Shown: positions 27,421-36,045, counted from the stretch's first letter. The stretch: DNA of 64,000 nt from Hymenobacter jeollabukensis (GCF_005771675.1 NZ_VAJM01000001.1:806001-870000); one strand, 5' to 3'. Made by a program: numbers and translations. The notes: generated by a model not told the origin, from the sequence alone.

Positions 27421-28365
27421 TCAGGCCACCGTCAGCACGATTTTGCCGGCTGCGTGGCCTTGCTCGCTGTAGCGGTGCGCGGCGGCGGTATCGGCCAGCG
27501 GAAAGGCAGTGTCGATGACGGGGCGGAGCCGGCCCAGGCCCAGCCATTGAGCCAGCTGCCGCATATCCGGGCCGCGGTCCTTGGTCACCACGATGCGCAG
27601 CTTTTTGTCGGAAAACACGCTCAGCGGCAGGCCCAGGGCCAGGTCTTTGGGGTTGGGCACGGTGGTGACGTAGCGGCCACCAGAGCGCAGGGCGGCCTTG
27701 CTTTGGCGGTAGCTGCTGTGGGCCACGGCGTCGAAAATCAGGTCGTAGCGGCCGTGGTCCTGGGTGAAGTCGTGCGCGGCGTAGTCGATGACTTCATCGG
27801 CACCGAGGCCGCGCACCAGCCCTACGTTGCGGGCGCCGCAGGTGGCCACCACGGAGCCCGCGCCCAGCAGGCGGGCTAGCTGCACGGCCAGCGTACCTAC
27901 CCCGCCCGACGCCCCGTTGATGAGCACCCGCTCCCCGGCCCGCAGCGCGCCCTTGTCGCGCAGGGCCTGCAGGGCGGTGAGGCCGGCCAGCGGCAACGCG
28001 GCGGCCTGCTCGAAGCTCAGATTCGGGGGCAGCGCGGCGGCCACGCGGGCGGGCAGCACCACGTATTCGGCATTGGCCCCGCCCAGGCTGTCGACCATGC
28101 CGAACACCCGGTCGCCGGGCCGGAACTCCTGGACCGCCGCCCCCACCCGCTCCACCACGCCGGCCACGTCGCGCCCCGGAATCTGCGGAAAGCCGAAGCC
28201 CGACACCAGCTTCAACTCGCCGCGCCGGATTTTCCAGTCGACGGGGTTGATGCTGCTGGCGTGTACGCGCAGCAGCAGCTCGTCGGCCCGGGGCTCGGGC
28301 GTGGGCTGCTCGCCGTACCGCAGCACGTCGGCGGAGCCGTATTCGAGGTAGTAAATGGCTTTCAT
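27421..28365 (-). CDS. zinc-free NADP-dependent quinone-reductase-like alcohol dehydrogenase
   Basis: This 314-residue MDR-family enzyme has the GroES-like N-terminal domain (LLLRVHASSINPVDWKIR, FPQIPGRDVAGVVERVGA) and the Rossmann domain (GERVLINGASGGVGTLAVQL). The zinc-ligand cysteines and the GHE block of classical alcohol dehydrogenases are absent, which fits quinone oxidoreductases. It reduces quinones or enones with NADPH in the cytosol; the real substrate is unknown. The gap of 207 bp upstream holds no gene. Confidence 0.9.
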   Translation of the reverse strand: MKAIYYLEYGSADVLRYGEQPTPEPRADELLLRVHASSINPVDWKIRRGELKLVSGFGFPQIPGRDVAGVVERVGAAVQEFRPGDRVFGMVDSLGGANAEYVVLPARVAAALPPNLSFEQAAALPLAGLTALQALRDKGALRAGERVLINGASGGVGTLAVQLARLLGAGSVVATCGARNVGLVRGLGADEVIDYAAHDFTQDHGRYDLIFDAVAHSSYRQSKAALRSGGRYVTTVPNPKDLALGLPLSVFSDKKLRIVVTKDRGPDMRQLAQWLGLGRLRPVIDTAFPLADTAAAHRYSEQGHAAGKIVLTVA

Positions 28366-28572
28366 GGGCGGGAACGAGGAGTTAGAGCAGTTCCCGGGTT
28401 CGTGTCCGCACCGGTCAGCCGGCCCAAAGCCTGCCGACCGGTCGTTGGAAAAAAGGATGATACACGGACGTGAGAACAGCTATAGCTGGCAGTACGCACA
28501 ACCATCATCGGCCGCTATTCTCCCTGCCGAAATACGTTCAGCAGCCCATAACGCCCGGCGCCGGAGCTGCTT

Positions 28573-29616
28573 TCAAGGTTGCCAGAACCGCGCAAGCCGC
28601 TGCTCGGCTTCCGCCAACGGCGCGGCGGCTTGGGCCGGCAGGGCTCCGAACGGCGCCAGCTCTACCCGCTCCCCGGCCCAGCGCCAGGTGCCCACCACCC
28701 GCCCGTCGACCACGATAATCGGCCGGAAGATGCCGTTGACGGTCAGCACCTGCCGGGTGCGGGCCGGGTCGAGCAACAGCTCCCGGTTTTTGTAGGCCAG
28801 CAGGTACTCGTCGAAACCGGGCAGCAGGTAGGCCGCCGGCCCGGGCGCTTCGGCCGCGGGCGGCTCGGGCAGCCAATACGTCTGCCCCTCGGCCTCGACG
28901 CTTACCAGCCCGGGCCGCACTGCTTCCAGGCCCTGGCGGGCGAGGCCCAGCGGCAGTCCGGCCCAGCCCGCAAAATCGGCCAGCGTGGCCGGGCCGTGGC
29001 TCTGGAAGTAGCGGCGGACCAGCTCGGCCACAGCCTCGGGGCCAGTGAAGGGTACGCAGGGCGGCAGCCAGTCATCGGCCAGGGCGTAGGTGGGCTCGGC
29101 CCCCTGCCGCCCGGCGGGACTGATGAGCTGGGCCAGCACGGCGCGGTGCAGCAGGCTGTAGAGGCGCTGCTCATCGGTGCGGATGCCGGCCTGCTGCAGG
29201 GCGGCGGCCAGGGCACGGCGTGGCTGGGGCGGCTGGCCACTCAGCGCCTGCTCCAGCACCCGCAGGCTGCGGCTGATCGTCTCCGCGTCCAGCTCGCGGG
29301 CCCGGTACACGGCCGCGCTGCCCGCAATCAGCCTCGGGGCCAGCAGCGTCAGCAGCCAGCGCACGTCGGCGGCTGCGGCCAGGTGCAGGGTGCCGCGCAG
29401 CAGCCAGGTACGCACGAGGCGGCCGGAGGTCAGGGCCTGCTCCACGGCCGGGGCCGGGTTGCCGGGCAGCCGCACGCCCACGGCCCACAGGCTCTGCGCG
29501 TAATCCTGGGCCTGCATAGCCCCGAAATGCGCGGGCATATCTGCCGGTTCGGCGCAGGTGGGGGCGCGCAGCTGCTGGTGCAGCAGGCGCAGACGAAGCA
29601 GTTCGGCGGGCGACAT
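28573..29616 (-). CDS. winged-helix DNA-binding protein, AlkZ-like
   Basis: This 347-residue cytosolic protein belongs to the HTH_42 / YcaQ-AlkZ group of winged-helix DNA glycosylase-like proteins. The conserved parts are LRLLHQQL near the start, MQAQDYAQSLWAVGVRL, RTWLLRGTLHLAAAADVRWL and the late PGFDEYLLAYKNRELLL. Related proteins unhook DNA crosslinks, but many relatives are untested. The start ATG at 29616 is chosen for homology; sequence upstream is a terminator region. TATGTTGCG on the minus strand about 40 nt upstream may be the -7 box. Confidence 0.85.
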   Translation of the reverse strand: MSPAELLRLRLLHQQLRAPTCAEPADMPAHFGAMQAQDYAQSLWAVGVRLPGNPAPAVEQALTSGRLVRTWLLRGTLHLAAAADVRWLLTLLAPRLIAGSAAVYRARELDAETISRSLRVLEQALSGQPPQPRRALAAALQQAGIRTDEQRLYSLLHRAVLAQLISPAGRQGAEPTYALADDWLPPCVPFTGPEAVAELVRRYFQSHGPATLADFAGWAGLPLGLARQGLEAVRPGLVSVEAEGQTYWLPEPPAAEAPGPAAYLLPGFDEYLLAYKNRELLLDPARTRQVLTVNGIFRPIIVVDGRVVGTWRWAGERVELAPFGALPAQAAAPLAEAEQRLARFWQP

Positions 29617-29687
29617 AGCAGGATGGCGGCGAGGACGGGCCGCAACATACGACGGCCCAAGCGACCCTCCGGCGCCTCTGGACACAA

Positions 29688-29720
29688 AAAAACCTCCGTG
29701 CCAAGGGCGACGGAGGTTTT
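29688..29720 (-). terminator. rho-independent terminator of the SulP-carbonic anhydrase operon
   Basis: On the minus strand ACCTCCGT pairs with ACGGAGGT and is followed by a run of seven T (seven A at 29685-29691 on the + strand). It lies 54 bp after the carbonic anhydrase stop. Confidence 0.8.
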
Positions 29721-29774
29721 CGGGCTGGGTGGGTGAGCTATCAACCCACACCTGCACTGTTGTTGGGCCGGCGC

Positions 29775-30611
29775 TTAACCGCGCCGCCCGCTCTGTTTGG
29801 CCGCGCTGTTGAGGTTCACAGCTTCCTCGGCCTGTTCTTCTTCCGACATTTCCGGTGCCAACGGGTGGTTTTCCTCCGGCTGCGCGGCCGGCGCCTGGTG
29901 CCCGTTGTCTTCCTGCTGCAGCTTTTCCAGCAAGACCTGGGTGCCAGCGGTCAGCACGGCCTTGTCGCGCTGGTAGATGTGCTGGAACTCGTTTAGGTCT
30001 TCGGTGCTCACCTCCAGGTCTTTCAGCAGGCCCTCGCGGATGTCGTACACCAAGCCGTGCAGCTTGGGTGGGTTCTGGCGCTTGCGGGCGTTCTGGATAA
30101 TGGTGGTCTTGGCCAGGTTGCGCACCTGCTCGATGACGTTCAGCTCGACCAGGCGGCGCAGGCGCTCCTCGTCGTCCTTGATGCGCAGCAGCTCGGTTTC
30201 GTGCAGCCGGATGACGTCGCGAATGTTGGTCAGCCAGTTGTCGATGAGGCCGTACTGGTTGTTGGAAGCCGCCGCAGCCACGCCACCGCAGCCGTAGTGG
30301 CCCACTACCATGATAACCTCCACTTCCAGCACTTCCACCGCGTACTGCAGCACCGACAGCAGGTTCATGTCAGTATGCACCACCAGGTTGGCGATGTTGC
30401 GGTGGGTGAACATTTCGCCCGGGCCGGTGCCGGTGATGCCCGAGCCGGGCACACGCGAGTCGGAGCAGCCGATGAAGAGGTAGCGGGGTTTCTGGCCCAG
30501 CGAGAGTTTTTCGAAGTATTCGGGGTCTTTCGCCAGTTGGTCTTTCACCCAGCGGCGGTTGCCTTCGAGAATTCGTTGCATGTGGGGAGGGGTGTTCTTG
30601 GGAATGGCCAT
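29775..30611 (-). CDS. beta-carbonic anhydrase with acidic tail
   Basis: This 278-residue enzyme interconverts CO2 and bicarbonate in the cytosol. Zinc ligands Cys49, His105 and Cys108 and the Asp51-Arg53 dyad are in CSDSRV and GHYGCGG. The loop after the dyad (GSGITGTGPGEMFTHRNIAN) is slightly unusual; most relatives have NEI at this point. A tail of about 60 residues, rich in Glu, Gln and Ala (EEEQAEEAVNL), extends beyond the catalytic fold. It is 76 bp downstream of the SulP transporter and in its operon, as in known bicarbonate-uptake pairs. Confidence 0.95.
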   Translation of the reverse strand: MAIPKNTPPHMQRILEGNRRWVKDQLAKDPEYFEKLSLGQKPRYLFIGCSDSRVPGSGITGTGPGEMFTHRNIANLVVHTDMNLLSVLQYAVEVLEVEVIMVVGHYGCGGVAAAASNNQYGLIDNWLTNIRDVIRLHETELLRIKDDEERLRRLVELNVIEQVRNLAKTTIIQNARKRQNPPKLHGLVYDIREGLLKDLEVSTEDLNEFQHIYQRDKAVLTAGTQVLLEKLQQEDNGHQAPAAQPEENHPLAPEMSEEEQAEEAVNLNSAAKQSGRRG

Positions 30612-30687
30612 GGCAGCAGATGTTCAGCAGTGAAACCAGAATGAATGTCGTTGAACTTCTACGCAGCCGTTCGGTCGGTAGCCGACC

Positions 30688-32301
30688 TTAGTGGCCCGCC
30701 AGCTGCACTTGCGGAATGCTGCGCAGCTCCAGTTGCACGCCGCGGTCGGCGGCGCTTTGGCGGAAGTTTTCGATGGCTTCGAGCACATCGTAATCAATGG
30801 TGACGGAATCGGAGCCGTCCAAAATTACGCGTGTTCCGGGCTGAAAGCGGTCTAGGGTAGTGGTAATGGCGGCTTTGTTGAGGAAGGTTACGTGCTCGGA
30901 GAGCTTCACGTGCACGGTACCGGGCAGATGATCAGGCTCGTAGTGGAAAAACAGCGCCGACTCGGCGTTGGCCTTCAGGATGAAGAAAGCGGCCACGGCC
31001 AGGCCCACGCCCACGCCCTTGAGCAGGTCGGAGGCCAAAATGGCTACCACCGTCACCACGAAGGGCACGAACTGCGCCGCGCCCAGGCGCCACTGGCCCG
31101 AGTACAGGGCCGGCTTGGTGAGCTTGTAGCCCACCAGCAGCAGCACCGCGGCCAGGGCCGAGAGCGGAATCAGGTTGAGCACGTCGTCGAGGAAGAGCAC
31201 CGCCAGCAGCAGCAGCACGCCGTGGATGAAGGCCGAGAGGCGCGACTGGGCCCCGGCGCCCACGTTGGCCGAGGAGCGCACGATGACGGCCGTCAGCGGC
31301 AGCCCGCCCAGCAGGCCCGAGAGGGAGTTGCCGGCACCCTGAGCCAGCAGCTCGCGGCTGGTGGGCGTGCGGCGCTTCTGCGGGTCGAGCTTGTCGACGG
31401 CTTCCACGCTCAGCAGCGTTTCCAGCGAGGCTACCGCCGCAATGGTGGCGGCCAGTAGGTACACGCCCGGGCCCTTGGTGAGCACCGACCAGTCGGGGAA
31501 GCGTAGCACCTTGCTCAGATCGTCGAGGCTGCTGATGCTCGGCAGGTTCACGAGGTGGGCGGTTTGCACCTGCCACTCGGGGCGCAGCGCCCCCAGCAGC
31601 TCGTTGATGCCGATAGCCGCCAGCACCACCACCAGCGCCCCGGGCAGCAGCTTGAGCACGGGCACGCGCTTGATAAACGGCTGCTCCCAGATCAGCAGCA
31701 CCGACAGCGAAATCAGGCCGATGAGCATGGCCCCGGGCTGCAGCTTGGAGGCGGCGCGCTGAATCTTGTCCAGCGTCCCCACGAACTCCGACTCGAACAG
31801 GTCCAAGTCCTTGAAAAAGTCTTCGCGCCCGCCCAAGAAGTGCGGTATCTGCTTCATCAGTAGAATAATGCCGATAGCGGCCAGCATTCCGCGGATGACG
31901 GAAGTGGGGAAGTACATGCCGATAACGCCGGCCTTGAGCAGGCCCAGCGCGAACTGCATTACCCCGGCCAGCACTACGGCCACCAGGAAGGCCTCGTAAC
32001 TGCCCATTTTCTGAATGCCGCCCAGCACGATGGTCGTCAGACCGGCGGCGGGGCCGCTCACGCTCAGCTGCGAGCCGCTGATCCAGCTTACCACCAGCCC
32101 GCCAATGATGCCCGCAATCAGGCCCGAAAGCAGCGGAGCGCCCGAAGCCAGCGAAATGCCCAAGCACAGCGGCAGCGCCACCAAAAACACCACCAGCCCG
32201 GCCGGCAGGTCCTTGCCTAGGGTAGAACCCAGGCGCCGCGGTTGCGGGGCGTTGGCCGTCATGTGCGGCTTCGGGTCCGGAACGATTTTGAATGCTTCCA
32301 T
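30688..32301 (-). CDS. SulP-family anion (likely bicarbonate) transporter
   Basis: The protein has about 537 residues: a SulP membrane domain of 12-14 helices (GLVVFLVALPLCLGISLASG near the start, MGSYEAFLVAVVLAGVMQF) followed by a C-terminal STAS domain (about residues 440-537, with VILDGSDSVTIDYDVLEAIE). Placing it directly before a carbonic anhydrase suggests bicarbonate (BicA-like) rather than sulfate transport. That is inference. The start may be ATG 32301 or ATG 32262 (MTANAPQPRR). A triple direct repeat lies 105-133 bp upstream. Confidence 0.92.
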   Translation of the reverse strand: MEAFKIVPDPKPHMTANAPQPRRLGSTLGKDLPAGLVVFLVALPLCLGISLASGAPLLSGLIAGIIGGLVVSWISGSQLSVSGPAAGLTTIVLGGIQKMGSYEAFLVAVVLAGVMQFALGLLKAGVIGMYFPTSVIRGMLAAIGIILLMKQIPHFLGGREDFFKDLDLFESEFVGTLDKIQRAASKLQPGAMLIGLISLSVLLIWEQPFIKRVPVLKLLPGALVVVLAAIGINELLGALRPEWQVQTAHLVNLPSISSLDDLSKVLRFPDWSVLTKGPGVYLLAATIAAVASLETLLSVEAVDKLDPQKRRTPTSRELLAQGAGNSLSGLLGGLPLTAVIVRSSANVGAGAQSRLSAFIHGVLLLLAVLFLDDVLNLIPLSALAAVLLLVGYKLTKPALYSGQWRLGAAQFVPFVVTVVAILASDLLKGVGVGLAVAAFFILKANAESALFFHYEPDHLPGTVHVKLSEHVTFLNKAAITTTLDRFQPGTRVILDGSDSVTIDYDVLEAIENFRQSAADRGVQLELRSIPQVQLAGH

Positions 32302-32405
32302 AGGGCGGATCAACCAAAACCGGGTCATTACCGCTTGCGACGCTGCAAGCTAGACGCACTTCCCGATCCTAAGCCCAAAGGTTCCTCACCCGTCTTAAGC
32401 TCCCG

Positions 32406-32434
32406 TTAAAAGGGTATTAAAAGGTGATTAAAAG
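32406..32434. promoter_or_regulatory. triple TTAAAAG direct repeat, possible OmpR-type operator
   Basis: TTAAAAG occurs at 32406, 32417 and 32428, exactly 11 bp apart with 4-bp spacers. This 7+4 layout is that of PhoB/OmpR-family binding sites. A related pair lies upstream of the nearby response regulator. Confidence 0.55.
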
Positions 32435-32473
32435 CGTGATGGGGTGAGTAACGGTAGCCGCAGAAACCAGAAC

Positions 32474-32667
32474 GTCATCCTGAGGCGTAGCCGAACCGCA
32501 GGACGGCGTAGCCAAGGACATTCCTCGCATCCTACCCCGCCGCTGCCAGCAACGCGCAGACGCATGTTATAAGCGCAGCCACCACGTCCTGACGATTGGG
32601 CGTTGGCGGCTGCGCTTAGCAGTTCGTGCAAGGTGCGAGGAAGATCCTTCGCTCTGCTCAGGATGAC
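32474..32667. repeat. 194-bp nested palindromic repeat element
   Basis: The outer arms are GTCATCCTGAG (32474) and CTCAGGATGAC (32657). Inside, AAGGAcaTTCCTCGCA mirrors TGCGAGGAAGATCCTT, and TAAGCGCAGCCACC mirrors GGCGGCTGCGCTTA. There is no coding sequence. It resembles the GTCATnnnGAG repeats at 46617-46854. Confidence 0.7.
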
Positions 32668-32691
32668 CGGCTATTTTACTGCGTCATTCCA

Positions 32692-34077
32692 TCAGGCCCG
32701 CGGCAGCTCCAGCACTACGCGGGTGCCTTCGCCCAGCTGGCTTTCGACGTGAATGGCACCGTGGTGCAGCTCCATAATCTTGTGGGTGAGCGGCAGGCCG
32801 ATGCCGTGGCCAGGCACGCCGCGGGCGTTGTCGGCGCGGAAGAAGGGCACGAACACCTGCTGCCGGTCGGCCTCGCTCATGCCTACGCCGCGGTCCTGCA
32901 CTTCCAGCAGCACCCGGCCGGGGCGGGCGCGCAGGGTCGCCATGATGGGGTGCTCGGCCCCGCGGGAGAATTTGCAGGCGTTTTCGAGGATGTTGAGCAC
33001 GGCCGAGAGCAGCAGCGCCTCGTTGCCGCGTACCAGGGCGTCGGGGGCTTCGGGCGGCAGGTGAAAGTCTAGGTCGATGCGGCAGGTGGGGTGGCGGCGC
33101 TGCAGCTCCTCGTGGGCCTGCAGCAGCAGCTCGTCCATGTGCAGGGGCTTCAGCGGCACCTGCGAAGGGTCGTCGGAGGCGCGGGCAATCTGCAGCAGGC
33201 CGTTGGCGAGGTCCTTGAGCAGGCGGGCCGCGTCGAGGGTGTTGCGCAGCACCTGCTGGTAGCCCTCGGCGGTGCGCGGCTGCAGCAGGGCCACTTCCAG
33301 CTCGCCGATGAGCACCGTGAGCGGGGTGCGCAGCTCGTGCGAGGCGTCGCGCACGAAGGTGCGCTGCCCGGCGAAGGCCGTTTCGAGGCGGTCGAGCAGG
33401 CTATTAAAGGTGCGCGCCAGCTGCGACACCTCGTCCTGGCCCTCGGCCCCGGAAAGGCGGCGGTGCATATCGGAGGCCGTGATGCTGCCCATTTCCTGCA
33501 CGGCCCGGCGCATGGGGCTCAGCGCCTGCCCGGCAAATACCCAGCCGCCGATGCCCGTCAGCACCATCGACACCAGCAGGCCGATGCCCAGCACGCTGCG
33601 CAGGGTGCCCAGCTGCCGCTGGCTGTCGGTATCCACCGACCACGCCGCCACCAGGTAGCGGCCGCCGTTGGGGGCGCGGTAGTGCAGGCCGAGGGTGTAG
33701 TGCCAGCCCGCGTCGCGGCGCAGCAGCGGCTCGGCAATGGTGGTCAGCCAGCCGGCCGGCACCTCCCGGCTGGTGGCCTGGCCCTCGCGGAAGACGACGC
33801 GCCCGGCCGCGTCGTAAATGCGCACTTCCTCGTCGGGCAGGGTGCGGTAGAGCTGACGCAGGTAGCGGGTGTAGGCGGCGCGGTGCCGCTCGTCGGCCTG
33901 CGGGTGCTGCCCGTCGAAGTACACGTGGCCGACTACCCGGGCGCGGCTGCGCAGCGTTTCGGCAAAAAACTGGCTGCGCGAGTAGTAGGTGAAGCCGTAC
34001 ACCAGCGCCGAAAACAGCAGCAGCGTAACGGCCACGATGGCCGCGTACTGCAGCGCCAGCCGCAGACGAATTGACAT
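32692..34077 (-). CDS. sensor histidine kinase
   Basis: This 461-residue inner-membrane kinase has helix 1 (about residues 10-31), a periplasmic sensor of some 130 residues, helix 2 (about 161-184), HAMP, the phospho-accepting His247 in DASHELRTPL, and a HATPase domain whose N and G boxes are recognisable (NILENACKF, DRGVGMSEADRQ, GHGIGLPL). It passes phosphate to the response regulator encoded upstream on the same strand. The signal is unknown. A period-8 TCACC array lies directly before its ATG. Confidence 0.95.
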   Translation of the reverse strand: MSIRLRLALQYAAIVAVTLLLFSALVYGFTYYSRSQFFAETLRSRARVVGHVYFDGQHPQADERHRAAYTRYLRQLYRTLPDEEVRIYDAAGRVVFREGQATSREVPAGWLTTIAEPLLRRDAGWHYTLGLHYRAPNGGRYLVAAWSVDTDSQRQLGTLRSVLGIGLLVSMVLTGIGGWVFAGQALSPMRRAVQEMGSITASDMHRRLSGAEGQDEVSQLARTFNSLLDRLETAFAGQRTFVRDASHELRTPLTVLIGELEVALLQPRTAEGYQQVLRNTLDAARLLKDLANGLLQIARASDDPSQVPLKPLHMDELLLQAHEELQRRHPTCRIDLDFHLPPEAPDALVRGNEALLLSAVLNILENACKFSRGAEHPIMATLRARPGRVLLEVQDRGVGMSEADRQQVFVPFFRADNARGVPGHGIGLPLTHKIMELHHGAIHVESQLGEGTRVVLELPRA

Positions 34078-34081
34078 AAGC

Positions 34082-34210
34082 GGTGAGATAGTGAGGTGGT
34101 GAGGTGGTGAGTTTGATGTTGGGGAGGTTGGTCCTGCGCAACTGACGCAGACCGCGCAGCCTTACGCCAGCCGCACGGCACTCACCAGTTCACCACCTCA
34201 CCATCTCACC
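34082..34210. repeat. palindromic element with 8-bp-periodic TCACC/GGTGA arms
   Basis: The arm at 34082-34111 (units GTGAGATA, GTGAGGTG, GTGAGGTG) and the arm at 34181-34210 (CTCACCAG, TTCACCAC, CTCACCAT) are imperfect inverted repeats, 27 of 30 bases matching. The middle shares TTGATGTT, GCGCAGCC and CGGCACTCAC, in that order, with the reverse complement of 54365-54465. It fills the gap between the response regulator and the kinase. Confidence 0.7.
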
Positions 34211-34888
34211 TCATTCATTGACTTTGGCTACGTAACCCATGCCCACCAGGGTGTGAATGAGCTTGGGCGTGAAGTCCTTGTCGATTTTCTTGCGCAGGAA
34301 GTTGATGTACACGTCGATGACGTTGGAGCCGGTGTCGAAGGAGGTTTCCCAGACATGCTCCAGGATGTCGACGCGGGAGACGACGCGGCCCTGGTTGCGC
34401 AGCAGGTAGTGGAGCAGGGCAAACTCGCGGGCGGTGAGCTGCACGGGCTGGCCCGCGCGCGTCACCACCTTGCTGACGGGGTCGAGGGTGAGGTCGGCCA
34501 GGCGCAGCTGGGGCTGGGCGGGCTGCTCCTGCCGCCGCCGGGCCAGCGCCCGGATGCGGGCCAGCAGCTCCTGAAACGCGAAGGGCTTGACGAGGTAGTC
34601 GTCGGCGCCGGCGTCGAGGCCGCGGATTTTATCGTCCGTCTCGCCCAGGGCCGTGAGCATCAGGATGGGCACGGCGGGGTTGTGGGCGCGCACCTGCCGG
34701 CACACTTCCAGCCCGCTCAGGCCCGGCAGCAGCTGATCGAGAATGATCAGGTCGTAGGAGGTGGATAGGGCTTGCCGCAGGCCCAGCAGCCCATCGGCCG
34801 CCACGTCGACGGCGTGGGTTTGTTCGCTCAGGCCTTTTTGCAGAAAGGCCGCCACTTTGGGCTCGTCTTCAACCAGGAGAATCTTCAT
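34211..34888 (-). CDS. OmpR-family response regulator
   Basis: This 225-residue cytosolic regulator has a receiver domain with phospho-acceptor Asp51 (LIILDQLLPG), Thr79 and Lys101 (DDYLVKPFA), and a C-terminal winged-helix DNA-binding domain (LTAREFALLHYLLRNQGRVV, SNVIDVYINFLRKKID). The start is ATG 34888 (MKILLVEDEP). It is upstream of the histidine kinase and is the first gene of the pair. A paired CTTTAAT repeat lies 63-80 bp upstream of its start, consistent with self-regulation. Confidence 0.95.
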   Translation of the reverse strand: MKILLVEDEPKVAAFLQKGLSEQTHAVDVAADGLLGLRQALSTSYDLIILDQLLPGLSGLEVCRQVRAHNPAVPILMLTALGETDDKIRGLDAGADDYLVKPFAFQELLARIRALARRRQEQPAQPQLRLADLTLDPVSKVVTRAGQPVQLTAREFALLHYLLRNQGRVVSRVDILEHVWETSFDTGSNVIDVYINFLRKKIDKDFTPKLIHTLVGMGYVAKVNE

Positions 34889-34950
34889 ACGCGCAATGAA
34901 TACGCGGTCGAAGGTAGGCGGTTGCCGGCGCTTTGGGCGCACCTCGTCCA

Positions 34951-34968
34951 CTTTAATGCGTCTTTAAT
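34951..34968. promoter_or_regulatory. paired CTTTAAT direct repeat, possible autoregulatory site
   Basis: CTTTAAT occurs at 34951 and 34962, 11 bp apart with the spacer GCGT. On the minus strand it reads ATTAAAG-N4-ATTAAAG, close to the ATTAAAAG units before the SulP gene. Confidence 0.5.
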
Positions 34969-35035
34969 ACTACGCTACGAGGGGAGTTACAACAAAAACT
35001 ATTACAAATTATTAATGGAATAAGTAAAAAATAAC

Positions 35036-35066
35036 TTGACTCTTAGATTTAAGTCCTATATGTTTA
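35036..35066 (+). promoter_or_regulatory. promoter of the exopolysaccharide operon
   Basis: TTG at 35036 and TATGTTTA at 35059 are 20 bp apart, a good fit to the Bacteroidota TTTG-N19/20-TAnnTTTG pattern, within a strongly AT-rich stretch (34,970-35,080). It predicts a leader of roughly 120 nt before the ATG at 35196. The rest of the 307-bp gap (34889-35195) holds no gene. Confidence 0.65.
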
Positions 35067-35195
35067 AGGAAAAATTACATCAACATGACTCTTCAACCCT
35101 TCTTGCGCTGTTAGGCTTCTTCGGGCAGGCATCCGCGCCACGGGTTGCCCGCTCCTCAGCAGCCTATTTGTAATTAAGCCAACTCCACCACCACC

Positions 35196-35990
35196 ATGGC
35201 TTACCCTTTCCGGATCAACCGCCCGCCACTGGCGGTGCTGTGCCTCTTGCTGTTATGGCTCGGAGGCTGCATCTCGCAGCGCAAGCTGCCCTACTTGCAA
35301 AGCCCGCAGTACTCCACCCGTGCCCCCGTGGCCGTAGCCAATGCCCCCCAGCCCTACCGCCTGCAGCCCAACGACGTGCTGTCGGTGCGCGTGCAGAGCG
35401 TGCAGCCCGCCCTGAACGAGATGTTCAACGTGACGGACACGCGCAGCGTGATGGCCGGCGACCCGGGCAACATGTTTCTGGCCGGCTACAACGTGGACGC
35501 CAACGGCACCATCAACCTGCCCACGGTGGGCAAGATCAAGGTGCAGGGCCTCACCGTCGACGAGGCGCAGGCGCTGGTGCAGCAGCAGGTGAGCCGCTAC
35601 GTGCGCGACGCCAACGTGCTGGTGAAGCTGCTCTCCTTCAAGATAACCGTGCTCGGGGAAGTGCGCACGCCCGGTCGCTACTTCGTGTACAATGGGCAGG
35701 CCACCGTGTTGGAGGCCCTGGGCCTGGCCGGCGACCTGACCGAGTACGGCAACCGCCAGAACATAAAGCTGATCCGGCCCACGCCCCAGGGCAACGAGGT
35801 GGTGCTGCTGGATTTGACCGACCCGGCCCTGCTCGCTTCGCCCAACTTCTACCTGCTGCCCAACGATGCCATCTACGTGGAGCCGCTGGTGGCCCGCACC
35901 CGCCGCGCCAACGCGGGTAATCTGGCCCTGGTTTTCTCGGGCATCTCGGCGCTGGTGCTGATTCTGAACTACATCAAGATAACCAATTAG
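35196..35990 (+). CDS. Wza-like polysaccharide export lipoprotein
   Basis: The protein has 264 residues. The lipobox LGGC places the lipidated cysteine at residue 25. The poly-export domain (YRLQPNDVLSVRVQS, GYNVDANGTINLPTVGKIKV) is followed by a SLBB-type domain (KITVLGEVRTPGRYFVYNGQ) and a C-terminal hydrophobic helix (ALVFSGISALVLILNYI). Such proteins form the outer-membrane exit for capsule or exopolysaccharide. It is the first gene of the locus, 55 bp before the tyrosine kinase. Confidence 0.93.
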   Translation: MAYPFRINRPPLAVLCLLLLWLGGCISQRKLPYLQSPQYSTRAPVAVANAPQPYRLQPNDVLSVRVQSVQPALNEMFNVTDTRSVMAGDPGNMFLAGYNVDANGTINLPTVGKIKVQGLTVDEAQALVQQQVSRYVRDANVLVKLLSFKITVLGEVRTPGRYFVYNGQATVLEALGLAGDLTEYGNRQNIKLIRPTPQGNEVVLLDLTDPALLASPNFYLLPNDAIYVEPLVARTRRANAGNLALVFSGISALVLILNYIKITN

Positions 35991-36045
35991 CGGCGGCCGG
36001 ACGCGCTCCGCGCCGTCCGGCCGCCCCCGTAAATCTGCCCCGGCT

